Below are positions 6,534-13,826 of a stretch of 16,458 nt of DNA, one piece after another. This DNA comes from CAZYWA01 sp964650975 [NCBI: uncultured bacterium] (GTDB lineage: Bacteria > JADJOY01). The stretch covers positions 1-16,458 of the forward strand of contig CAZYWA010000134.1 in the NCBI GenBank assembly GCA_964650975.1, in the 5' to 3' direction. The translations under genes were made by a program, and so were the position numbers. Under the pieces are notes generated by a model that worked only from the letters and a program-made list of their open reading frames with translations, ran no database searches and was not told where the DNA came from. Position 1 is the stretch's first letter, and each line of letters begins with the position of its first letter.

Positions 6534-8864
6534 TTATGCCGCCGGTGTCCGGCTGGCTGCCGCTGGTTCCGGGCCTAGCCAGGTCGGCTCGCTGCCGGTC
6601 GCGGTGGGGCGCTCGGGCAGCAGCCGGCCGCCGGCGTGGCCGAGCAACGCGGCCGCAACCGCCAGCGCCAGCACCAGCCACTGGAACCCGAGGGTGTAGA
6701 CCAGCGTCTGGAACGTCACCACTCCGAGCACCGAGCCGAGCTGAGCGATGCCCCACGCTTGAGCGCGTGCGGCCGGCTCGAGGCCCCCCGCGAGGCTCAC
6801 GAACAGCGTCGCGACGCCAACACCGATCGCGAGCGACGCCCCGGCCATGGCCGGGAGAGATCGATCGAGGGTGAGCCCCGCGACCAGCCCCGCCGCGGTG
6901 AGCAACGCCGCCACCCACGCCGCGGTGCGGCGCATCGCGGCCGGCGCGTCGCCGAGACGCAGCGCGCACGGCACCAGATAACCGCCCAGGAAGATCGGCC
7001 AGAGCAGCACCGCGCCCATCGGCACGCCGGCCGGATCGGCCCGCGACAAGCGGCCCACCACGATCGTCTCCAGCAGACCGCCCAGCGCTCCCAGCGCCAC
7101 GAAGTAACTCCGCAGCCGCGCCGACCCGTCCGGCGCCAGCGCGCGCGCGTGCCTCGAGAGTCGCCACGCGATCACGCCGATCACCAACAAGAGCGGCAGC
7201 GGCAGGATCGCGTAGCCGATGCTCAGCCCCGCTTGCAGGAACGGGCGATCGTCGGTGTCGACCCGAGTGAGCCGGCTGGGATCGAGCGGCACCGCCCGCG
7301 AACGATCGTGGTCCATGCCGAGCGCCTCGACGCGCGCCGCCATGCCCTCGGCCAGCTCCCGGTCGGGGGACACGAACATGAAGAAAAGCGGCAGGCCCGA
7401 CATCGGCAGGTTCGAGAGCGTGGTCCAGAACGCCGACGCGTACGCACCGTCGGGCACGTTCGACCACGCGTCGTAGACCTCCTCTTCCTGCGAGCTGCCC
7501 CAGTCGATCACCAGGAGCCCGTGCGGATTCAAGAGCCGCAACATGCCGGCGATGGTGTCGCGGTCGAAGAGGTAATCCTCTTGCGGGATGAGCGTCCGTG
7601 GGTGCAGGTAGAGCCGGATCATCTGCCCGTTCAAGAAGATGATGTCGTACTTCTCCTTCTCGTCGCGGATCAGCGTCTGCAGGTCGCCGGCGACGGCCGT
7701 GTGGCCGGGCCGCTTCCAGCGATCGTTGAAGTAGCGCGAGTAAGGACCGGTGACCTCGTTCACCACGGTCTGATCGAACTCGAGCGACTTCGAGCGTTCG
7801 AGCGGGCCGTACCACTTTTCGATCAGCGACAAGTACATGCTGTCGGTGCGGCCCACCGCGAGTGCGCTCTTCCGTCCCTCCCCGGCCACCCGGAACACGG
7901 TGCTGATCTCGCGCGGCAGCTTGTCGGGGTCCTGGCAGTGGTACCAGAGCATGAGGTTGTCGTAGACCCCCCCCATGCACGTGTCCTGGTTGAAGCTCAC
8001 GAAATCGAGCTTGTAGTAAGGCGTCCAGTGCTGGCTCTGGATCTTGTAATCCGCGAGCCGCCACACGAACGGCGCTGGCGCGATGCTCTGCGACCACCAG
8101 CCGATTCCGGCCAGCATCGCGAAGCCCGCTGGCACCACGATCCACTTGCGGTTGGCCACCACGAGCAGCGTCAGCGCACCCCACGCGAGCATCGTGAGGT
8201 ACGGGTTGAACGCCTGGTGAGCGAAGTACGACGCGACCACGCCGCCGGCGAGCCCGGCCGCGAAGCCGCCGAGCGTCTCGTGAAACCGATCGGTGGAAGC
8301 CAAGAGCCGCGCGAACCGGCTTCCTAGGATCCCGGCCAGAAGCCCGCTCGCGATCCACGCCGCACCCATGCCGACGGTGCGCGCCACGTAATGCGTGGGC
8401 TTGGGATACGGGTAGTACTGGTTGGTCAGCAGGTAGTGGACCGACACGTTGCGAATGCCGCACATGCCGGCGCCGAGGGCGACGACCGACACCAGCAGCG
8501 CTACGTCGAGCCACGGCGCGCGCTCGCTCGCCTCGCGCCCCAGCAGGAACGCACCCAGCAACCCAGCGCCGTAGCCGACGATCAGGATGAAGAACCGGAA
8601 CGCCAGGTCGTCGGTGCTCTGCCACACGCCGACGATCGCCACCAGCGCGACACCGGCCGTCCACGCCCAGAGCGAGGGCCGGATCGCCGGCCGCGCCGAC
8701 CCCGCGAGCGCGCCGATGCCAACGCCCGCGAGCGTCAGCACCAGGAACAAGCTGCCGAAGAGATTGACCGGGAACGATACGTAGAGGAACCGGTCGAACC
8801 CCTGGATCAGACTCTGCAGCAGAAATCCGAGTGCCAGCCCCCACGCCACATGCTTGACCTTCAC
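6534..8864 (-). CDS. Polytopic membrane protein with spermidine-synthase-like domain
   Basis: The 776-residue protein has about seven N-terminal membrane helices (residues 6-258), a soluble central domain (about 265-545) and about six C-terminal helices (548-745). The central domain follows the spermidine synthase Rossmann fold: SALAVGRTDSMYLSLIEKWY at the SAM-binding loop position, LEFDQTVVNE at the second strand, AVAGDLQTLI then KYDIIFLNG. DTDDRPF (537-542) is typical of bacterial membrane-embedded SpeE-like proteins. The Gly-rich loop is degenerate (GRTDS rather than GxGxG), and the usual catalytic Asp after YDxII is replaced (LNG), so polyamine synthesis is doubtful. The GTG start at 8864-8862 overlaps the stop of pentaheme cytochrome A (GTGA), implying coupled expression. 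A membrane partner for the cytochrome, or an assembly or modification factor, is inference. Confidence 0.85.
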   Translation of the reverse strand: MKVKHVAWGLALGFLLQSLIQGFDRFLYVSFPVNLFGSLFLVLTLAGVGIGALAGSARPAIRPSLWAWTAGVALVAIVGVWQSTDDLAFRFFILIVGYGAGLLGAFLLGREASERAPWLDVALLVSVVALGAGMCGIRNVSVHYLLTNQYYPYPKPTHYVARTVGMGAAWIASGLLAGILGSRFARLLASTDRFHETLGGFAAGLAGGVVASYFAHQAFNPYLTMLAWGALTLLVVANRKWIVVPAGFAMLAGIGWWSQSIAPAPFVWRLADYKIQSQHWTPYYKLDFVSFNQDTCMGGVYDNLMLWYHCQDPDKLPREISTVFRVAGEGRKSALAVGRTDSMYLSLIEKWYGPLERSKSLEFDQTVVNEVTGPYSRYFNDRWKRPGHTAVAGDLQTLIRDEKEKYDIIFLNGQMIRLYLHPRTLIPQEDYLFDRDTIAGMLRLLNPHGLLVIDWGSSQEEEVYDAWSNVPDGAYASAFWTTLSNLPMSGLPLFFMFVSPDRELAEGMAARVEALGMDHDRSRAVPLDPSRLTRVDTDDRPFLQAGLSIGYAILPLPLLLVIGVIAWRLSRHARALAPDGSARLRSYFVALGALGGLLETIVVGRLSRADPAGVPMGAVLLWPIFLGGYLVPCALRLGDAPAAMRRTAAWVAALLTAAGLVAGLTLDRSLPAMAGASLAIGVGVATLFVSLAGGLEPAARAQAWGIAQLGSVLGVVTFQTLVYTLGFQWLVLALAVAAALLGHAGGRLLPERPTATGSEPTWLGPEPAAASRTPAA

Positions 8865-11011
8865 GACTCGTCCCCCGTTCTCTCGCTCGCCGGATCGCTG
8901 CTTCGTTGCGCCGTCTGGGCTGGCGGTGTGCGCGTGTCCGAAGGGGGGCTCGGATACGCGGCCGGTGCCGCCGTCTCACCGCCGACCGGCCAGTGGGCGT
9001 CGATCCGGCCGATCGCCGTGATGGGCATGTGCGGCGGCGGCTCGGCACCTCCGCCGTACGCCCAGTCGACGAACTGTTGAGTCAGTTTCCGGTAGTTCCA
9101 GCGGGCGCGCAACTCGAGGTTGCCGCGGGCCACGTCGGCCGGGATGGTCACGGGGTAGGTGTCGACCGTCGATTCGCTGAGCGCGATGTGACGCTCGATC
9201 TTCTCGTCGGCCACGTCCCAGATGCGGTGGAACTCGAGGCGCTTGCCGCTGGTGTCGAGCACGTAGCCGCCGAGACGGTGCGCCGTGGAATCGACGTAGC
9301 CGCGATCGTCGACGGTGCCGCTGCGCAGCAGCACGCGGCCCGCCGCGTCGGTCAGCTCGACGTCGAGCCACACGTCGATCAGGTCGAGCGGCGCCGCCGG
9401 GAAATGGTGCTCGATCCCGGCGTTGGTCGTGTTGATGCGCAGCTCCACGGTGCTGCCGGGCTTCACGTCGCCCACTAGATCGGCGGCCGAGCGCAGCCAC
9501 AGAGCCTGGTGCTGGCCGACGTCGCCCTTCTCGCGGAGCACCCACGCCGAGCCCCAGTTGTCGAGGTAGAGCGGTTTCTCGCCGGTCAGGAACTGGCGCA
9601 GCGTCTCGCCGGTTTCCGCGTCCGCGAGCAGGAACGGCACCGCGGTGTTCGACGCCGGGAACAGATGGTTGTGCGTGGCGCCGCCGGCGCGGCCCAGCAT
9701 GCCCTGCGGTTCCATGTGACACGAGGTGCAGCGCGGATGTTCGAAGCTCTTGTCGTTTGTGGGATGGATCTCGTTGTGATGGCACGAGAGACACAGCTCG
9801 TTCTCGCCCACCAGCGAGGTGCGCAGCGCGCGCCCGTGGCCGATCGGGTTCATGCGGATCATCGCCAGCGACAGCGCGCTGGGCTCTTCGCGACCGTCGG
9901 CGGTCACGAACATCCGCAGGTGATCGAGCGGTGGATCGAGCACGTAGCTCGAGCGCGCGGGGCCTTCGTCGAGCGACACCTCGCGGATCGCGTGGCAATT
10001 CACGCATCCGAAGCCGGGCTCGGTGGCGTAGCGGCGGAACTCGGGCTGGTCGGTGGCGGCGGCGAGCGGGTAGTGGCAGCCAGCGCACACCAGCGTGTCG
10101 CCGGCGCCGCGCTCGCTCTCGAGCAGCGCCGTGGTCCGCTGGAAATGCGGTGTACGCGGCGAGCGCAGGTGATTCGAGTGCTCGAAGTCGTCCACGATCG
10201 TGGGGTGGCATCCGTCGGCGGCGCACGAGCGCGTCACCGACACGGCCGCGCGATCGATGCCCGTGTATGGCGACGCCGGCGGCATGGGATGGCCGGGGCC
10301 AGGAATGCGGCCCAGGAGCGTCGACTTGGGCAGCACGTGCGAGAGATGCTCGTAGCTCACGATACCCACGAGCGCGAGCGCGCAAGCGCCCACCGCCGTG
10401 GTCGCGAAGCGCAACTCGCGCCGCGATTCCTGTGCGCTCGGCGCATCGCGCCGCTCCACGCGGTACGCCTGCACGAACAGCACGTGGCCCACGTACAGGC
10501 CTCCGGCCACCAGCGCGAGCGTGCGGTGCAGGATGAGCGCGTCGTGCGCCGCCGGCATCGCGTGCCATGGAAAGAGCGTCGCGCCGGTGGCGAGCGCCAC
10601 CGCCCAGCTGAGGAGCGCGAGGCTGCCGAGCACGATCGACGGCACGTGCCGCAGCCGTCCCACCAGGAACTGCAGCATTCCGCGCAGCGGCTTGATCAGG
10701 AACGCGACCACCGCGAGAACCGGCAGCCAGCGCAGCTGGGGCGACGCACCGAAAGCCTCGCCGAGCGCGATGCCGAGCGCGGGCAGCAGCAGGAACACCG
10801 CGAGCCCACGAGCGCCGACCTGGATCTGCGATTTGAGCTTGTCGCGCAGATGTTTCGCCGCATAGCCGATCAGGATTCCGGTCGCCGCCAGGCCCAGCAG
10901 CGGATGAATCAGCAGGTTGAGCCGATAGGCCGCCGACCACGACTCCGACGCGAGCACGTAAACGCCCGACGCCACCGTCAGCGCGATCAGCAAATTGGTG
11001 GCACGGCTCAT
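8861..11011 (-). CDS. Pentaheme c-type cytochrome with polytopic membrane domain (cytochrome A of the block)
   Basis: The 716-residue protein opens with about seven hydrophobic helices (residues 5-222). His36 and His54 lie on one helix, and His162 and His176 (13 residues between) on another, the classic spacing of bis-His b-type haem ligands. The soluble part has four CxxCH sites (309-313, 336-340, 407-411, 428-432) and one CX4CH site, CAADGCH at 263-269, a rarer haem c motif known from tetraheme cytochromes c3. The C-terminal domain (about 530-695) matches that of the other pentaheme protein (APLDLIDVWLDVEL beside GSLDLNEAWLYVEV; TVDDRGYVDSTAHR beside ALDDAGHLDPSAHR). ATG 11011 has only a weak GAGAG upstream. 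It is the first gene of the block and overlaps the next by GTGA. Transmembrane electron transfer between a quinone pool and periplasmic haems is inferred. Confidence 0.9.
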   Translation of the reverse strand: MSRATNLLIALTVASGVYVLASESWSAAYRLNLLIHPLLGLAATGILIGYAAKHLRDKLKSQIQVGARGLAVFLLLPALGIALGEAFGASPQLRWLPVLAVVAFLIKPLRGMLQFLVGRLRHVPSIVLGSLALLSWAVALATGATLFPWHAMPAAHDALILHRTLALVAGGLYVGHVLFVQAYRVERRDAPSAQESRRELRFATTAVGACALALVGIVSYEHLSHVLPKSTLLGRIPGPGHPMPPASPYTGIDRAAVSVTRSCAADGCHPTIVDDFEHSNHLRSPRTPHFQRTTALLESERGAGDTLVCAGCHYPLAAATDQPEFRRYATEPGFGCVNCHAIREVSLDEGPARSSYVLDPPLDHLRMFVTADGREEPSALSLAMIRMNPIGHGRALRTSLVGENELCLSCHHNEIHPTNDKSFEHPRCTSCHMEPQGMLGRAGGATHNHLFPASNTAVPFLLADAETGETLRQFLTGEKPLYLDNWGSAWVLREKGDVGQHQALWLRSAADLVGDVKPGSTVELRINTTNAGIEHHFPAAPLDLIDVWLDVELTDAAGRVLLRSGTVDDRGYVDSTAHRLGGYVLDTSGKRLEFHRIWDVADEKIERHIALSESTVDTYPVTIPADVARGNLELRARWNYRKLTQQFVDWAYGGGAEPPPHMPITAIGRIDAHWPVGGETAAPAAYPSPPSDTRTPPAQTAQRSSDPASERTGDES

Positions 11012-11047
11012 GGCGCTCTCGTGTCAGCCTCGACGTCCGGGGCGCTC

Positions 11048-11134
11048 GACCCGGAGGGCTGCGGTCCCTCGCAGCCGCAGCGTCTCATCGCGATCGATCC
11101 CTGCGGACGCGGGGGACCGCGTCCCTCCATTCGA
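11048..11134. repeat. REPIN-like paired palindrome, copy 2
   Basis: This is the second copy of the element at 1704-1796, in the opposite orientation. Hairpins are 11057-11063 with 11070-11076 (GGCTGCG/CGCAGCC) and 11105-11111 with 11118-11124 (GGACGCG/CGCGTCC), bounded by GGAGG (11053-11057) and CCTCC (11124-11128). It lies in the presumed 5' leader of the pentaheme A gene, 37 bp upstream of its ATG. The spacer between hairpins differs from copy 1 by substitutions and a small indel, while the arms are conserved. Confidence 0.8.
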
Positions 11135-11230
11135 CCGGAAGGGTGATCGTGGATCGAGGAAGCACTGGCTCGAACCGAGCCGGGAAGGGCGCACGCTGAT
11201 CTCGAAAATGCGGCTGCGGCGGGGAATTCG

Positions 11231-11260
11231 AGCGTAGCGTCGCGCCGAAGAGCGGGTCAA
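11231..11260 (-). promoter_or_regulatory. Candidate promoter for the cytochrome block
   Basis: On the minus strand TTGACC (11260-11255) is followed after 18 bp by TACGCT (11236-11231), giving five of six and three of six matches to the sigma-70 consensus. Transcription would start near 11224 and give a leader of about 210 nt that contains the REPIN-like element. The evidence is motif only. Confidence 0.3.
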
Positions 11261-11647
11261 ACAGCGAGATTTTCGGTGACTGGGCCCGCTCGTGTCGTCA
11301 CGTCCTGCGCCGCGGAGCGTCGCCCTCCACCGGCCGCGGGCAATCGCCAATCGCCGCTCGGACCGCCCATCTTCCGTCGCGCATTTTCGATCGATCCCGA
11401 GGCGACGTGGCGGCGGACGCTCGCCTCGGGGTGCTCGAGGCCGAGCATCGCGACGGCGTGGGGGTCGCGATGACGTTGGCGCGAGGCCGAATGCAGGCCG
11501 GCCCCCCCTCTGCGTCGATGCGGTGGCCGGCCGTGCCCCGGGGCGATCGCCCGCCGCCGCGCCGCCCAACGGACTCACCCTGCGGAGCTCGATCGGACGC
11601 ACTCGCGACCCTTGTCCGTGCTCGCGAGGGATTGCGATCATTTGCGG

Positions 11648-11671
11648 ACCGCGCGTCGCTAGGCGCGCGGT
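11648..11671. repeat. 8-bp hairpin in the gene-poor interval
   Basis: Perfect arms ACCGCGCG (11648-11655) and CGCGCGGT (11664-11671) enclose an 8-nt loop. On the plus strand the hairpin ends in TTT. No gene is known to need it. Confidence 0.4.
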
Positions 11672-11856
11672 TTCGTGTCGACGGCCGTGCTGGTGACGTG
11701 GCCGCCGGACAGACGGTCACGGGGAAGAACATCCTGGTGCAGACGGCCACGGCCGTGAATGGGCGGCGTGCCGATCGTGGCACCGCTCGCGATCCTCGCC
11801 CGGTCGCGCTGGTGCCGTCGCCGGGAGCGCAGTCCCGTCTGAGGCAGGCGAGTCTC

Positions 11857-11891
11857 GCGCGCAGCCCCGCCCAGCCGGCGGGGCTGCGCGC
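11857..11891. terminator. Terminator-like hairpin after the methyltransferase gene
   Basis: Two perfect 15-base arms (GCGCGCAGCCCCGCC and its complement) with a 5-nt loop begin 2 nt after the minus-strand stop of the methyltransferase gene. The stem is almost all G-C. No T-run follows on the minus strand, so it resembles the hairpin-only terminators common in GC-rich genomes. On the plus strand it is followed by TTT. Confidence 0.65.
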
Positions 11892-11893
11892 TT

Positions 11894-12865
11894 TCAGGCC
11901 GCTTCGGCGGTCTCGACCAGGCCGCTCCCCAGGCCGCCGTGCGGCACCTGGAAGACGAACTGATTGCAGCCGGTACGGCCGCGACAAGGCACCAGCTTGG
12001 TGAGCGGCCAGCCACGCTCGGCGGCGAAGCGAGCGACCTCGTTCGCCGACGCGTACTCGTACGGCCAGCCGCCCAGCCAGTCACGGATGTCGTGCAGACG
12101 GTCCATGCCGCGCTGCGGGGTGGCGGCCCGGGCGTGCGCGCGATCCGCGAGCTCGGCAGCGCCCGCGTAGCCCGAGACCAGAAACGAGCGCAGCCATTCC
12201 GGCCCGCTGCCGTAGCAGCGCTTCACCACCCGCCATCCCGCCGACGTCCAGTGGCGGTTGTAGAGCGCGGCCACCAGCACACCGCCCGGCTCGACCAGCG
12301 TCGACGCTCGCTCGAGGGCACTCCACATCGAGCCCGTATGGTGGAGCGAGCCCCACGCGTAGCCGATCGAGGAGCGCTCGAGACGGGAGCCGAGCGACGC
12401 GTCCAGAATCGACGCATGCAGCACCTGAAGGCGCGACCCCGGCTCGCTCGCGCAGCGCCGCTCGGTGAGCTGGACGCACAGAGGATCGGCGTCGAGCGCG
12501 GTGACGCGCGCCGCGCCGAGCCGCAGAAACGCCTGGCTGAAAAGCCCCGAGCCGCAGCCGATGTCGACGATCGTTTCGCCGTCGAGGCGATCACGTCCCA
12601 GCAGCTCCCGGATCGAGTCCATCGCCCGGGTCAGCGTGTCGTCGGTGATGAGCCGCGAGAAGGACGACCAGTTGCTGCCGAACGAGAAGCCCGGCATCGT
12701 CTCGACGAGCCCGGCCGGCTCGCTGCGCCGCGCCGCGGCGGGCACGAGCGGAAGAGTCGTGGACTCGGACTCCCAGTCGATCCCGGCCGGGTTCCCCACC
12801 GGCGCGACCTCGCGATGAATCGTGTCGGGTGTGGGCACGTGGGCGTCCTCGTCGCGCGGCTCCAC
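11894..12865 (-). CDS. Class I SAM-dependent methyltransferase
   Basis: The 323-residue product has the SAM-binding motif VDIGCGSGLFSQAFLRLGA (about 100-118), an acidic residue after strand beta2 (TALDAD, Asp125), and a SLHHTGSMWSAL segment at the motif IV/V position. Ahead of the fold is FSFGSNWSSF (60-69), a feature of a broad methyltransferase group with an FxFGxNWxxF segment before the Rossmann domain. The C-terminal region (GMDRLHDIRDWLGGWPYEYA) also fits that group. The substrate is unknown; members act on sugars, lipids and small metabolites. Two GTG starts are possible: 12865 (used here) and 12838, which has GAGGA 7 nt upstream and may be the true start, giving 314 residues. It is a single gene, ended by a strong hairpin. 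Confidence 0.85.
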   Translation of the reverse strand: MEPRDEDAHVPTPDTIHREVAPVGNPAGIDWESESTTLPLVPAAARRSEPAGLVETMPGFSFGSNWSSFSRLITDDTLTRAMDSIRELLGRDRLDGETIVDIGCGSGLFSQAFLRLGAARVTALDADPLCVQLTERRCASEPGSRLQVLHASILDASLGSRLERSSIGYAWGSLHHTGSMWSALERASTLVEPGGVLVAALYNRHWTSAGWRVVKRCYGSGPEWLRSFLVSGYAGAAELADRAHARAATPQRGMDRLHDIRDWLGGWPYEYASANEVARFAAERGWPLTKLVPCRGRTGCNQFVFQVPHGGLGSGLVETAEAA

Positions 12866-12918
12866 ATCCGCCGCCAGCCGTCGCCTCTACTCGGCGACGG
12901 GCCCGACCGTGCACGAAA

Positions 12919-12933
12919 TTTGCCATTCGCAAA
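12919..12933. repeat. Small AT-rich inverted repeat upstream of the methyltransferase
   Basis: TTTGC (12919-12923), a 5-base centre and GCAAA (12929-12933) form a dyad 54 bp upstream of the GTG at 12865, in an unusually AT-rich patch for this DNA. It could be part of a promoter or an operator half-site pair. No clear -35/-10 pair is visible. Confidence 0.25.
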
Positions 12934-13109
12934 GACACCCGAGAGTGCCAGGAATGCTTGGTGTTTTTACTGATCGATCGCGCGGCGTCTGGGGGAGATC
13001 TGTCACCGCTCCGAAGGGAGTGGGGCGTTACGCCACATACCGGTTCGACGCCGGCGACTGTGCTCGGTGAGGCCGCACGGCCGCCAGCGCGAATGTCTCG
13101 GAGAAAGTT

Positions 13110-13646
13110 TCAGCTGCTCCACGGCAAGGCGAGCGTGCTCGACTCCGCCCGAGTGCGTGGACGCGCGGCGCTCGCCGAGCCGCGCGACTCGAGGTCGAGC
13201 AGGAACCGCTTGCGGTCGAGCCCGCCGCCGTAGCCGGTGAGCGATCCGTCCGCTCCGATGACCCGATGGCACGGCACCACGATCGCGATCGGGTTTCGTC
13301 CGTTCGCGAGCCCCACGGCGCGGCTCGCGGTGGGTTGCCCGATGCGCATCGCGAGCTCGCCGTAGCTGATCGTGGTCCCGAATGGGATCGCGCGCAGCTG
13401 TTCCCACACGCGCAGCTGAAACGGGGTGCCGGTTGGCGCGAGCGGCAGCTCGAACGCCCGCAGCTGGCCGTCGAAGTAGTCGCGGAGCTGCCGGCGGCCG
13501 GCTTCGAGCACCGCATCGCCCGCCGCGCTTTGGTTCGGTGCCGAGCTAGGGTGATCGAGCATCTCGATGCTGGTGAGGGCCTCACCGTTGGACGTGAGTC
13601 GCAAGGGCCCGATCGGGCTTTTCATCTCGAGGGTGCGGGAGCTCAT
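13110..13646 (-). CDS. ogt: Methylated-DNA--[protein]-cysteine S-methyltransferase
   Basis: This suicide repair protein transfers the alkyl group from O6-alkylguanine (and O4-alkylthymine) in DNA to its own cysteine. The product of 178 residues has the Ogt/Ada C-terminal signature: PFQLRVWEQLRAIPFGTTISYGELA (75-99), the Arg-finger segment ASRAVG (Arg109), NPIAIVVPCHRVIG with nucleophile Cys126 in PCHR, and GYGGGLDRKRFLL afterwards. Length and N-terminal domain fit Ogt rather than Ada. ATG 13646 is chosen because AAGGAG lies 7 nt upstream; a longer frame up to 13730 adds 28 residues with no ribosome site. The C-terminal tail after LLDLE is Ser/Ala/Arg-rich and poorly conserved. It is divergent from the DUF2236 gene and has no visible operon partner. 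Confidence 0.95.
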   Translation of the reverse strand: MSSRTLEMKSPIGPLRLTSNGEALTSIEMLDHPSSAPNQSAAGDAVLEAGRRQLRDYFDGQLRAFELPLAPTGTPFQLRVWEQLRAIPFGTTISYGELAMRIGQPTASRAVGLANGRNPIAIVVPCHRVIGADGSLTGYGGGLDRKRFLLDLESRGSASAARPRTRAESSTLALPWSS

Positions 13647-13769
13647 GGAGGTTCTCCTTCGGTTTTTGGAATGCATGGCGGAAGGTAGCGCCGGCGGCAT
13701 GTCTCGTCTGGCCGGATTCGGACCTGGCAAATGGGGCTTTCACCAGGGGCGCGCTCTCTGGCATCATCG

Positions 13770-13787
13770 ACCTGCCGACCGGTAGGT
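13770..13787. promoter_or_regulatory. TetR-type operator dyad
   Basis: The 18-bp site ACCTGCCGACCGGTAGGT has perfectly matched arms ACCT.CCG..CGG.AGGT. Size and pattern are those of TetR-family operators. It lies between divergent ogt and the DUF2236 gene, 40 bp before the ATG of the latter, where a bound repressor would block transcription. No TetR gene lies in the window. Confidence 0.45.
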
Positions 13788-13794
13788 AAAGCTA

Positions 13795-13806
13795 TCGGGT
13801 ACCCGA
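13795..13806. promoter_or_regulatory. Perfect 12-bp palindrome before the DUF2236 gene
   Basis: TCGGGTACCCGA is a perfect palindrome 7 bp from the TetR-type dyad and 20 bp before the ATG at 13827. It may be a second regulator site or part of the mRNA leader. Chance occurrence is possible. Confidence 0.3.
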
Positions 13807-13826
13807 CATTCGAGCGACCGAGCCGC

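Larger units (their letters stand above)
11137..11893. other. Gene-poor interval
   Basis: No convincing gene was found in either direction. The open frames here translate to Arg/Pro/Ser-rich text of the kind GC-rich antisense frames give. One short plus-strand stretch, 11698-11766 (reading DVAAGQTVTGKNILVQTATA...), has G or C at 20 of 23 third positions and looks coding, but it has no start or domain context and may be a gene remnant. The interval also holds a candidate minus-strand promoter and two hairpins. Confidence 0.55.

Noticed and set aside
6636-8327. Long plus-strand open frame antisense to the SpeE-like gene
   Set aside because: Composition is typical of an antisense shadow; the minus frame has clear helices and family motifs.
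11024-11641. 205-codon minus-strand frame in the gene-poor interval
   Set aside because: It crosses the REPIN-like element and is Arg/Pro/Ser-rich with no recognisable fold.
12930-12960. Possible sigma-54 promoter (TGGCAC with TTTGC on the minus strand)
   Set aside because: The GG and GC elements are about 19 bp apart instead of 12.
13036-13062. tRNA-like T-arm (CCGG-TTCGACG-CCGG)
   Set aside because: No matching acceptor, D or anticodon arms can be drawn on either side.
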